From: an uncultured Eubacterium sp.
GTDB taxonomy: Bacteria; Bacillota; Clostridia; Lachnospirales; Lachnospiraceae
NCBI GenBank assembly: GCA_910584645.1
Contig: CAJUAU010000001.1
Location: 134,297-198,296, forward strand
Length of the DNA stretch: 64,000 nt
Direction: 5' to 3'
Within the stretch, counting starts at the first letter, position 1; every line of letters starts with the position of its first letter. A program made the translations under genes and the position numbers. The notes beneath the pieces were generated by a model. The model searched no databases, was not told the DNA's origin, and saw nothing but the letters and a program-made list of their open reading frames with translations. This document shows, one piece after another, positions 8,291 through 16,783 of this stretch.

Positions 8291-9409
8291 ATGGCGATGG
8301 ATTATGTCTGGCTGAGCGATAAACTGCAGGGCGATTATAAGGAAGTTTTTGAGAAGGCAGAGATTTTTATTGGTGTAAAAAATATAACAGGGGATGAGGC
8401 CGATGAAATGATGATGGATCTTCTGGACCTGCTGCTATCGGCGCAGAATGCGGGAAAACCTGTGCAGAAGATAGTTGGAACAGATACCGGAACATTTTGT
8501 GCAGATTTTTTTAGCGGATACACAATGCAGAAACAGATAAGGAATATTCCGAGGCAGATTTACCGGTGTATGACGTTTGTATTTATATTTGAACTGGCAA
8601 GCCTTCTGATCCTGTGGACGGAGAAGGATATCAATCTATTGACAGCGAGGACGGATGTGACAGGTTATTTGATAGGGATTATGACCGCATGGTTTATACA
8701 AATTATCTCCAGTGCGCTGATACGTCCCTTTATGTTTCGATGGAAATGGCTTACTTCTGGTGTGTATTATGGAATCGTGCTGTTTTTAAGCCTGGGGGTG
8801 ATTGCAGGGGGAATCATGCTGTCTGATTTCTGGATGAAGAGTTTTGAGCTGCCGGCATTTCCGGTTGTTTTGATATCCGGAGGATATGCAGCGGTTTATC
8901 GTATTGTTGGCGCAGGTATAAATTACCGGAGGTATGGGAAGATCCGTAAGCCGAAAGATCCGTGTTCCAAACTGAATTTTATGAATGTAATGGAAGATGA
9001 AATACCAGACGATCTGGTGAAGCGGTTTTATAAAATAAATGAAAAGCGGTTGAAACAGGGGAGTTCCCCAATGACAGAGAAAGAGTACATGGAATTTCTG
9101 CATAAGAAAGGAAGACAGGAACATCTGGGGAACTGGATTGGAGTAGTGGCGGTAGCTGCAGTTGTCCTTGGTCTGATCTTCCACACTGCCCTGACAAGTA
9201 CATGGATCGACACTTTCATATTTGTAGTGGTTGTAATGGTGGCAGAAATTCCGGCATTTCTGTTGTTCCGGGTGGGGATGCGGAGTGCAGCGGTCCGCCA
9301 AAAACTGCTGGATGAATGTGATAGAAGAGGATTGACGATACTGGAATATGTGAAAGGAGAAAAGAAGGATGAAACAGTACATGATAGCCTTAGACCAGGG
9401 GACAACTAG
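8291..9409 (+). CDS. PadR-associated integral membrane protein, function unknown
   Basis: A 372-aa protein. The N-terminal about 85 residues are soluble and helical (DEADEMMMDLLDLLLSAQNAG). About four membrane helices follow (residues about 95-115, 125-150, 158-180 and 185-205), then a charged cytoplasmic stretch and two more helices near 290-330. Similar soluble-plus-membrane proteins follow PadR genes in many Firmicutes, but I cannot assign a precise family. RBS GAGGAGG lies 8 bp before ATG 8291. Its 3' end overlaps glpK by 41 bp. Confidence 0.75.
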   Translation: MAMDYVWLSDKLQGDYKEVFEKAEIFIGVKNITGDEADEMMMDLLDLLLSAQNAGKPVQKIVGTDTGTFCADFFSGYTMQKQIRNIPRQIYRCMTFVFIFELASLLILWTEKDINLLTARTDVTGYLIGIMTAWFIQIISSALIRPFMFRWKWLTSGVYYGIVLFLSLGVIAGGIMLSDFWMKSFELPAFPVVLISGGYAAVYRIVGAGINYRRYGKIRKPKDPCSKLNFMNVMEDEIPDDLVKRFYKINEKRLKQGSSPMTEKEYMEFLHKKGRQEHLGNWIGVVAVAAVVLGLIFHTALTSTWIDTFIFVVVVMVAEIPAFLLFRVGMRSAAVRQKLLDECDRRGLTILEYVKGEKKDETVHDSLRPGDN

Positions 9410-10859
9410 TTCCCGCTGCATTTTATTTGACCGCTCAGGGCAGATATGCAGTATGGCACAAAAAGAATTTGAGCAGATCTATCCCAGACCCGGCTGGGTG
9501 GAGCACGATGCTATGGAAATCTGGTCCAGTCAGTTCAGTGTAATGACAGAGGCGATGAGTAAGATTGGTGTATCCGGGGAAAACATAGCAGGAATCGGCA
9601 TCACCAATCAGAGAGAAACTACGATTCTCTGGAACCGGAATACCGGGGAACCGGTGAGTCATGCTATTGTCTGGCAGTGCAGACGTACCTCTGAACAGAT
9701 TGAAAAGATCAAAGCCGATGGATTTGATTCCGTGATCAGGCAGCGTACTGGCCTGGTTCCGGATGCCTATTTTTCTGCGACCAAGATAGCCTGGATACTG
9801 GAACATATACCAGGAGTCAGGGAACAGGCGGAGCGGGGAGAGATCCTGTTCGGCACTGTGGACACATGGCTTGTCTGGAAACTCACTGGGGGAAAAGTCC
9901 ATGTCACAGATTATACCAATGCTTCCCGCACCATGTTATTTGATATTCATAAGCTGGATTGGGATCCGGAGATTCTGGATTATTTTCATATACCGGCTTC
10001 CCTGCTGCCGGAAGTCCGGCCTTCCAGTGAGATATATGGTTACAGCGATAAAGGTCTGACGGGAACTGAGATTCCAGTGGCAGGTATCGCCGGAGACCAG
10101 CAGGCAGCGCTGTTCGGGCAATGTTGTTTCGAGGCGGGCGAGATGAAAAATACTTATGGGACAGGTTGTTTTCTTCTAATGAATACGGGGGACACACCAG
10201 TAAATTCCCCTAATGGCCTTCTGACGACGCTGGCCGCCGGTACAGGAAAAAGGCCGCAGTATGCCCTGGAGGGCAGTGTATTTGTGGCGGGTGCCGGAAT
10301 ACAGTGGCTGAGGGATGAGATGAGACTGATCCGGACGGCGGCAGAATCGCTGGAGTGCTGCAAGGCTGTCAGTAATACTGCAGGAGTTTATGTAGTGCCT
10401 GCGTTTACGGGCCTTGGCGCACCTTACTGGGATGCAGAAGCCAGAGGGATCATCACCGGCCTGACACGAGGCGCCGGCAGGGATCATATTGTCCGCGCTG
10501 CTGTGGAGGCGATGGCTTACCAGGTCTATGATCTGGTCCAGGTTATGAAACAGGATTCCGGACTTCCGCTCATTGCCCTGAAGACGGATGGGGGAGCCAG
10601 TGCCAATGATTTCCTTATGCAGTTTCAGGCTGATCTTCTCGGTGTCCCTGTTCACCGGCCCTCCTGTATCGAAACCACGGCATTGGGGGCTGCGTATCTG
10701 GCGGGGCTTGCTGTGGGGTTCTGGAAAGACAGGGAGGACATCTGCAGGAACTGGTCTCTGGAAAGTTGTTTTGAGCCAATGATGGAAGAGAGAGCAAAAG
10801 CAGAACTTCTCGGCGGGTGGAAAAAAGCGGTGAAGAAATGCCTCGGAAAGATGGAGTAA
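9369..10859 (+). CDS. glpK: Glycerol kinase
   Basis: Phosphorylates glycerol to sn-glycerol-3-phosphate in the cytoplasm. The 496-aa length is typical. FGGY-family motifs are clear: DQGTTSSRCILFD at the N-terminus, TNQRETTILW, the substrate loop WQCRRT, GIAGDQQAALFGQ, the GTGCFLLMNTG block, and GGASANDFLMQFQADLLGVP near the ATP site. The start lies inside the 3' end of the preceding gene with AAAGGAGAAAAG upstream. No glycerol transporter or GlpD is adjacent. Confidence 0.96.
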   Translation: MKQYMIALDQGTTSSRCILFDRSGQICSMAQKEFEQIYPRPGWVEHDAMEIWSSQFSVMTEAMSKIGVSGENIAGIGITNQRETTILWNRNTGEPVSHAIVWQCRRTSEQIEKIKADGFDSVIRQRTGLVPDAYFSATKIAWILEHIPGVREQAERGEILFGTVDTWLVWKLTGGKVHVTDYTNASRTMLFDIHKLDWDPEILDYFHIPASLLPEVRPSSEIYGYSDKGLTGTEIPVAGIAGDQQAALFGQCCFEAGEMKNTYGTGCFLLMNTGDTPVNSPNGLLTTLAAGTGKRPQYALEGSVFVAGAGIQWLRDEMRLIRTAAESLECCKAVSNTAGVYVVPAFTGLGAPYWDAEARGIITGLTRGAGRDHIVRAAVEAMAYQVYDLVQVMKQDSGLPLIALKTDGGASANDFLMQFQADLLGVPVHRPSCIETTALGAAYLAGLAVGFWKDREDICRNWSLESCFEPMMEERAKAELLGGWKKAVKKCLGKME

Positions 10860-10879
10860 ATGCAAACTGGCGGGCAGAA

Positions 10880-10930
10880 CGAACAAATGTTCAAAAAGTC
10901 ATTGCATTGGGAGAACAGGTGTGCTATAAT
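10880..10930 (+). promoter_or_regulatory. SOS box and promoter of uvrB-uvrA
   Basis: CGAACAAATGTTCA at 10880-10893 fits the Gram-positive LexA consensus CGAACRNRYGTTYC at 13 of 14 positions. It is followed by TTGCAT (10902-10907), 17 bp, and TATAAT (10925-10930). LexA bound just upstream of the -35 would control the excision-repair operon. Confidence 0.85.
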
Positions 10931-10956
10931 CAGACTGACAGCAGGGAGGTGTTGAT

Positions 10957-11049
10957 ATAGCTCAATTTGATCAATACCGAGAGTTAATTGAAGAAGGAAA
11001 AATAACTTCAAGTGGTGAAACAAAAAATAAAAGATATTTTTTGCCATGA
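10957..11049 (+). CDS. Possible leader peptide in the uvrB 5' region, non-canonical start
   Basis: An open frame of 30 codons reading AQFDQYRELIEEGKITSSGE and ending in YFLP lies between the uvrB promoter and uvrB. GGGAGGT (10944-10950) lies 6 bp upstream, but the codon at that spacing is ATA rather than ATG, GTG or TTG. It could be a decayed small gene, a rare ATA start, or chance. Confidence 0.25.
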   Translation: MAQFDQYRELIEEGKITSSGETKNKRYFLP

Positions 11050-11087
11050 TAGATAGAACATAAAAGGATTCATAAGGAGGATATAAC

Positions 11088-13097
11088 ATGGATCATTTTG
11101 AATTAGTATCACAATATCAGCCTACAGGCGACCAGCCCCAGGCAATCGAAGAACTGGTGAGGGGATTTCAGGAGGGCAACCAGTTCCAGACTCTTCTTGG
11201 TGTCACTGGATCCGGCAAGACATTTACCATGGCAAATGTCATCCAGCAGCTGAATAAGCCAACACTGGTCATTGCCCATAATAAGACGCTGGCGGCACAG
11301 CTCTACAGTGAGTTTAAGGAATTCTTCCCTTCCAATGCAGTAGAGTTTTTCATTTCATACTATGACTATTACCAGCCGGAAGCTTATGTGCCTTCGACGG
11401 ATACTTATATCGAGAAGGATTCTTCCATCAATGACGAGATTGATAAGCTGCGTCACTCGGCGACGGCGGCACTGACAGAGCGGAAAGATGTGATCATCAT
11501 AGCCAGCGTGTCCTGTATCTATGGACTGGGAAGTCCCATTGATTATCAGAATATGACTGTTTCTTTGCGGCCGGGGATGGAGAAGGACCGGGACGAAGTG
11601 ATCCGTCGCCTTGTTGATATTCAGTATACAAGGAACGATATGGACTTTCACCGTGGGACATTCCGGGTTCGGGGAGATGTAGTAGAGGTCTTTCCGGCAT
11701 CGGCGACAGACCGGGCCATCCGGGTAGAATTTTTTGGTGACGAGGTGGACAGGATCCAGGAGATTGACGTTTTGACAGGGGCTCCCTTGAATAATCTGGA
11801 ACATATGGTAGTTTTTCCAGCATCCCACTATGTGGTGGCACCGGACAAGATGGAGAGGGCGATCCTTGGGATCGAAGAAGAATTAAAGGACCGGGTAAAA
11901 TTTTTTAAAAGTGAAGACAAGCTTATTGAGGCTCAGAGAATCTCTGAGAGGACACATTTTGATATTGAGATGATGCGGGAGACTGGTTTTTGTTCAGGAA
12001 TTGAAAATTATTCCATGCATCTGGCAGGGATGAAAGAAGGGGAAACACCCCATACGCTGCTGGATTATTTTCCGGATGATTTTCTGATCATTGTGGATGA
12101 GTCCCATATTACAATACCTCAGGTCCGGGGGATGTATGCCGGTGACCAGTCCAGAAAGAGTACCCTGGTAGACTATGGATTCCGCCTGCCTTCTGCAAAG
12201 AGCAACCGCCCCCTGAATTTTGAGGAATTTGAGGGGCATATCAATCAGATGATGTTTGTGTCAGCGACCCCCTCTGATTATGAAAGCGCCCATGAGCTGC
12301 TGAGGACGGAACAGATCATACGCCCCACAGGCCTGCTGGACCCGGAAGTGGTGGTAAGGCCGGTGAAAGGACAGGTTGACGATCTTCTGGCTGAGATCCG
12401 TAAAGTTACGAAGGAACCTGAGGACAAGGACCATATGCGGGGCAAGGTTCTGGTAACGACGCTGACGAAAAGAATGGCAGAGGATCTTACGGATTATTAT
12501 AAAGAAGTAGGAGTCCGGGTAAAATATTTACATTCCGATATTGATGCTATGGAGCGGTCGGAGATTATCCGTGATATGCGTCTGGATGTCTTTGATGTGC
12601 TGGTGGGGATCAATCTGCTTCGGGAAGGGCTGGATATCCCAGAGGTTTCTCTGGTAGCGATATTAGATGCAGACAAAGAAGGATTTCTGCGTTCCGAGAC
12701 TTCTCTTATACAGACCATTGGCCGGGCAGCAAGAAATGCCGAGGGAAGGGTGATCATGTATGCGGATCAGGAGACGGATTCCATGAAGAAGGCGATCGGT
12801 GAGACCGAGAGAAGACGGGGGATCCAGGATGCCTATAATAAAGAACATGGAATCACGCCTCAGACGATCAAAAAAGCAGTGAGGGATCTGATCAAGATTT
12901 CTACCAAGGCGGAATCTGGAATGGAAGACCTGGGGAAAGATCCAGAATATATGACGAAAGAAGAACTGGAGAAACAGATCCAGAAGATCATGAAGCGGAT
13001 GAATCAGGCATCTGCTGAATTGAACTTTGAAGCGGCTGCTGCCCTGCGCGATCAGATGATCGAGTTGAAAAAAATCCTTGAAAAGATAGATGACTAA
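11088..13097 (+). CDS. uvrB: Excinuclease ABC subunit B
   Basis: DNA-damage verification helicase of nucleotide excision repair; it receives DNA from UvrA and recruits UvrC. The 669-aa length is normal. Walker A GVTGSGKTFT is near residue 40. The beta-hairpin segment YYDYYQPEAYVPSTDTYIEK follows. DESH is near residue 340, the C-terminal helicase motifs include GRAARN, and the UVR domain for UvrC contact (LNFEAAAALRDQM) is at the end. GGAGG lies before ATG. The operon is SOS-regulated from the box at 10880 and runs into uvrA after 21 bp. Confidence 0.97.
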   Translation: MDHFELVSQYQPTGDQPQAIEELVRGFQEGNQFQTLLGVTGSGKTFTMANVIQQLNKPTLVIAHNKTLAAQLYSEFKEFFPSNAVEFFISYYDYYQPEAYVPSTDTYIEKDSSINDEIDKLRHSATAALTERKDVIIIASVSCIYGLGSPIDYQNMTVSLRPGMEKDRDEVIRRLVDIQYTRNDMDFHRGTFRVRGDVVEVFPASATDRAIRVEFFGDEVDRIQEIDVLTGAPLNNLEHMVVFPASHYVVAPDKMERAILGIEEELKDRVKFFKSEDKLIEAQRISERTHFDIEMMRETGFCSGIENYSMHLAGMKEGETPHTLLDYFPDDFLIIVDESHITIPQVRGMYAGDQSRKSTLVDYGFRLPSAKSNRPLNFEEFEGHINQMMFVSATPSDYESAHELLRTEQIIRPTGLLDPEVVVRPVKGQVDDLLAEIRKVTKEPEDKDHMRGKVLVTTLTKRMAEDLTDYYKEVGVRVKYLHSDIDAMERSEIIRDMRLDVFDVLVGINLLREGLDIPEVSLVAILDADKEGFLRSETSLIQTIGRAARNAEGRVIMYADQETDSMKKAIGETERRRGIQDAYNKEHGITPQTIKKAVRDLIKISTKAESGMEDLGKDPEYMTKEELEKQIQKIMKRMNQASAELNFEAAAALRDQMIELKKILEKIDD

Positions 13098-13118
13098 TAT
13101 GGCATGGAGGAAACTACG

Positions 13119-15953
13119 ATGGAAAAGAAAAGAATGATAAAGATCAAAGGAGCCAGTGAGCACAACCTAAAGGGAATTGACATTGATATTCCCAGAGATG
13201 AGTTTGTGGTACTCACAGGGCTCAGTGGCTCCGGCAAATCGTCTCTTGCTTTTGACACGATATATGCTGAAGGCCAGCGGCGTTACATGGAATCTCTGTC
13301 CTCTTATGCCAGGCAGTTTCTTGGACAGATGGAAAAACCGGATGTAGAAAGCATATCAGGATTACCTCCGGCGATCTCCATAGATCAGAAGACTACCAAC
13401 CGCAACCCCCGATCCACCGTTGGGACGGTGACAGAGATTTACGATTATTTCCGGCTCTTATATGCCAGGGTGGGGATTCCCCACTGCCCCAAATGTGGAA
13501 AAGAGATTAAGCGACAGACCGTGGACCAGATGGTGGACGAGATCATGAAACTTCCTGAAAATACGAAGATCCAGCTGTTGGCGCCTGTAGTAAGGGGGCG
13601 CAAGGGAGAGCATGTCAAAGTTTTTGAAAAAGCCAAAAAAAGTGGTTATGTCCGGGTGGTGGCAGATGGAAATATGTATGATCTGTCTGAGGAGATCAAA
13701 CTGGAAAAGAATAAAAAGCATAATATCGAGATCGTAGTAGACCGCCTGGTGGTGCGGGAAGGTGTGGAGAAAAGAATGTCAGAGTCCATTGAGAATGTAC
13801 TACAATTATCCAATGGCCTTCTGATGGTGGATGTCATCGGTGCCGATGTGATCAACTTCAGCCAGAGTTTTTCCTGCCCGGACTGCGGAATCAGCATCGA
13901 TGAGATTGAACCGAGAAGTTTTTCTTTTAATAATCCCTTCGGAGCCTGTCATGTATGTCATGGAATAGGCTATAAAATGGAGTTTGCGCCGGAACTGATG
14001 ATACCGGACTGGTCTCTGAGCATTGCGGAGGGGGCGGTTGCCGTACTGGGGTGGCAGTCTGTGACGGATAAAGGGAGTTACACCAGGTGTATGATGGAAG
14101 CTGTGGCGAAAGAATATGGATTTGACCTCACAACGCCTTTTGAAGATTACTCGGAGGAAGTGCGGGATATCATATTAAATGGTACCAGAGGGAAAAAGGT
14201 GGAGGTTCATTATGTAGGGCAGCGGGGCGGAGGAGTATATCATGTGGAGTTTGAAGGTCTGATCAAAAATATGGAACGAAGATACCGGGAGACAGGATCG
14301 GATTCCACAAAGCAGGAATATGAAACTTTTATGAGGATCACTCCTTGCAGTGAATGTGGTGGAAAGCGGCTAAAGAAAGAATCACTGGCAGTTACGGTGG
14401 GAGATAAGAATATTGCAGAGCTGTGTGAATATTCCATTCGGGATCTCAAGAGTTTTGTGGACGAGCTCCATTTAACAGATATGCAGATGCAGATTGGGCG
14501 GCTGATCCTAAAAGAGATCAAGTCCCGTCTGGGCTTTTTAGTGGATGTGGGGCTGGATTATCTATGCCTGTCCCGCGCCACCAGTACCTTGTCCGGCGGG
14601 GAAGCTCAGAGAATCCGGCTTGCGACCCAGATCGGTTCCGGGCTGGTGGGAGTTGCCTATATTCTGGATGAACCGAGTATCGGCCTGCACCAGAGGGATA
14701 ATGATAAACTGATCCGAACTTTAAAAAACCTCAAGGACCTGGGAAATACGCTGATCGTGGTAGAGCATGACGAGGATACGATGCTGGCGGCGGATTATGT
14801 GGTGGATATCGGGCCGGGTGCCGGCGATCACGGCGGAGAAGTGGTGGCTGCCGGGACGGCACAGGATATTATGAAATCGGAGCAATCCATTACCGGAGCA
14901 TATCTGAGTGGCAGGATTGTTATACCGGTGCCGGAGAAACGGAGAATTCCGTCAGGGTATTTGAAAGTAACAGGAGCCAGGGAGAACAATTTAAAAAATA
15001 TCAGTGTTGAGTTTCCTTTGGGGGTATTTACATGCGTGACCGGAGTATCTGGTTCCGGCAAGAGCTCCCTTGTGAATGAGATCCTGTACAAATCCCTTGC
15101 CAGGACGCTGAACCGGGCCCGGTGTATACCGGGGAAGCATAAGGAGATTCAGGGGATGGAACTACTGGATAAAGTGATCAATATTGACCAGTCTCCCATT
15201 GGAAGGACACCCAGATCCAACCCTGCTACTTATACTGGTGTATTTGACATGATACGTGATCTTTTTGCCTCTACTTCCGATGCGAAGGCCAGGGGATATA
15301 AAAAAGGCAGATTTAGTTTTAATGTCAAAGGAGGACGCTGTGAGGCATGCCGCGGCGATGGGATCATCAAGATCGAGATGAACTTTCTTCCCGATGTCTA
15401 TGTGCCCTGTGAGGTGTGTGGGGGAAAACGCTACAACCGTGAAACACTGGATGTAAAGTACAAGGGAAAGAGTATATTTGATGTGCTGGATATGACAGTG
15501 GAAGAGGCATTGGATTTCTTTAAAAATGTGCCGACGATACACCGGAAGATCCAGACAATGTATGATGTGGGATTGTCTTATGTCAAATTAGGGCAGCCCT
15601 CTACCACCTTATCCGGCGGAGAGGCCCAGAGGATCAAACTGGCTACAGAACTAAGTAAACGAAGCACAGGAAAAACGATCTATATATTGGATGAGCCCAC
15701 AACGGGCCTTCATTTTGCTGATGTCCATAAACTGATCGAGATCCTTCACCGCCTGGCTGAGGGAGGAAATACTGTGGTAGTAATTGAACACAATCTGGAT
15801 GTGATCAAGACCGCAGACTATATTATTGATATCGGCCCGGAAGGAGGAGAGAAGGGAGGCACAGTGATCGCCTCGGGAACGCCGGAGAAGATTGCTGCCA
15901 ATCCGGCCTCCTATACTGGAAAGTATATCCAAAAGATGCTGGAGGATCACTAA
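13119..15953 (+). CDS. uvrA: Excinuclease ABC subunit A
   Basis: Damage-recognition ATPase of nucleotide excision repair that loads UvrB. It is a 944-aa protein with two ABC modules: Walker A GLSGSGKSSLAFD near residue 31 and GVSGSGKSSLVN near residue 640. The two signature blocks are TLSGGEAQRIRLATQ and TLSGGEAQRIKLATE. Zinc-binding cysteines are visible at CPDCG...CHVCHG and CEACRGDG...CEVCGG. ATG 13119 is chosen because GGAGG lies 8 bp upstream; the earlier in-frame ATG 13104 overlaps that ribosome site. The gene is co-transcribed with uvrB. Confidence 0.97.
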   Translation: MEKKRMIKIKGASEHNLKGIDIDIPRDEFVVLTGLSGSGKSSLAFDTIYAEGQRRYMESLSSYARQFLGQMEKPDVESISGLPPAISIDQKTTNRNPRSTVGTVTEIYDYFRLLYARVGIPHCPKCGKEIKRQTVDQMVDEIMKLPENTKIQLLAPVVRGRKGEHVKVFEKAKKSGYVRVVADGNMYDLSEEIKLEKNKKHNIEIVVDRLVVREGVEKRMSESIENVLQLSNGLLMVDVIGADVINFSQSFSCPDCGISIDEIEPRSFSFNNPFGACHVCHGIGYKMEFAPELMIPDWSLSIAEGAVAVLGWQSVTDKGSYTRCMMEAVAKEYGFDLTTPFEDYSEEVRDIILNGTRGKKVEVHYVGQRGGGVYHVEFEGLIKNMERRYRETGSDSTKQEYETFMRITPCSECGGKRLKKESLAVTVGDKNIAELCEYSIRDLKSFVDELHLTDMQMQIGRLILKEIKSRLGFLVDVGLDYLCLSRATSTLSGGEAQRIRLATQIGSGLVGVAYILDEPSIGLHQRDNDKLIRTLKNLKDLGNTLIVVEHDEDTMLAADYVVDIGPGAGDHGGEVVAAGTAQDIMKSEQSITGAYLSGRIVIPVPEKRRIPSGYLKVTGARENNLKNISVEFPLGVFTCVTGVSGSGKSSLVNEILYKSLARTLNRARCIPGKHKEIQGMELLDKVINIDQSPIGRTPRSNPATYTGVFDMIRDLFASTSDAKARGYKKGRFSFNVKGGRCEACRGDGIIKIEMNFLPDVYVPCEVCGGKRYNRETLDVKYKGKSIFDVLDMTVEEALDFFKNVPTIHRKIQTMYDVGLSYVKLGQPSTTLSGGEAQRIKLATELSKRSTGKTIYILDEPTTGLHFADVHKLIEILHRLAEGGNTVVVIEHNLDVIKTADYIIDIGPEGGEKGGTVIASGTPEKIAANPASYTGKYIQKMLEDH

Positions 15954-16036
15954 GGCTGTATGTAAGATGTTTTGGGGAGATAGGAGGCAAAGGTTCCCAG
16001 AATGGAACCTCACACTTATAAATTTAGGAGGTTGGG

Positions 16037-16627
16037 ATGAAGGAGTATTCATTTTTTGCTATGATGGCGCGGATGAAATATATAGAGCGCTGGGCTCTGA
16101 TGCGCAATTCAGACAGGGAAAATATCAGTGAACATTCAATGGAAGTGGCTATGCTGGCTCACGGACTGGGGATTATATCCAGGGAGTGCTGCGGCAGGAA
16201 GGTAGATCTTGATAAGCTGGTGCTTATAGGACTGTACCATGATGCCAATGAGATCATCACCGGGGATATGCCCACCCCGGTAAAATACCATGACAGGGAT
16301 ATTCTTGATGCCTATAAAAAAGTAGAGGAAAAAGCGAATCGAAAACTACTTTCCCTGCTGCCGGGTTACATGCGGGATTATTACGAAGAGATATTCTTTC
16401 CCCAGGAAGGCGATGAGGAGCTGTGGCGCATTGTGAAAGCAGCAGATAAGCTTTCTGCCCTCATAAAATGTATGGAAGAAAAAAAGGCGGGGAATCGGGA
16501 ATTTTCCACAGCCTGTCATACTATTGAAAAGACTCTCAAAGAGATGAAAATGGATGAGGTAGACATTTTCATGAGGGATTTCCTGCCCTCATTTGACAAG
16601 ACATTGGATGAGCTTCAACAGCAATAA
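16037..16627 (+). CDS. HD-domain 5'-deoxynucleotidase, YfbR-like
   Basis: A 196-aa metal-dependent phosphohydrolase. The HD signature is clear: HSMEVAMLAHGLG supplies the first His and LYHDANEIITGDMPTPVKY the HD pair plus the conserved region seen in YfbR. E. coli YfbR removes phosphate from deoxynucleoside monophosphates. TAGGAGG precedes ATG. A short palindrome AGGTTCC-N6-GGAACCT (15989-16008) lies between uvrA and this gene, so it may have its own control. Confidence 0.85.
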   Translation: MKEYSFFAMMARMKYIERWALMRNSDRENISEHSMEVAMLAHGLGIISRECCGRKVDLDKLVLIGLYHDANEIITGDMPTPVKYHDRDILDAYKKVEEKANRKLLSLLPGYMRDYYEEIFFPQEGDEELWRIVKAADKLSALIKCMEEKKAGNREFSTACHTIEKTLKEMKMDEVDIFMRDFLPSFDKTLDELQQQ

Positions 16628-16707
16628 CCATTATTTTGCAAATATGCCTGTTCCAGGATGCCGACATGAATGAAAATTGTCAAAAAAAGTGTATTCTTTG
16701 CTGGCAG

Positions 16708-16736
16708 TTTTCATCAGAATGTGATATACTTATAAT
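16708..16736 (+). promoter_or_regulatory. Probable promoter of the SGNH/acetyltransferase fusion
   Basis: TTTTCA, 17 bp, TATAAT, about 47 bp before the start codon. The -10 is perfect and the -35 poor. Confidence 0.4.
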
Positions 16737-16783
16737 AATTTGATGTTGGGGATTTTACTATATTACAAAGGTAGGTATGGTTT

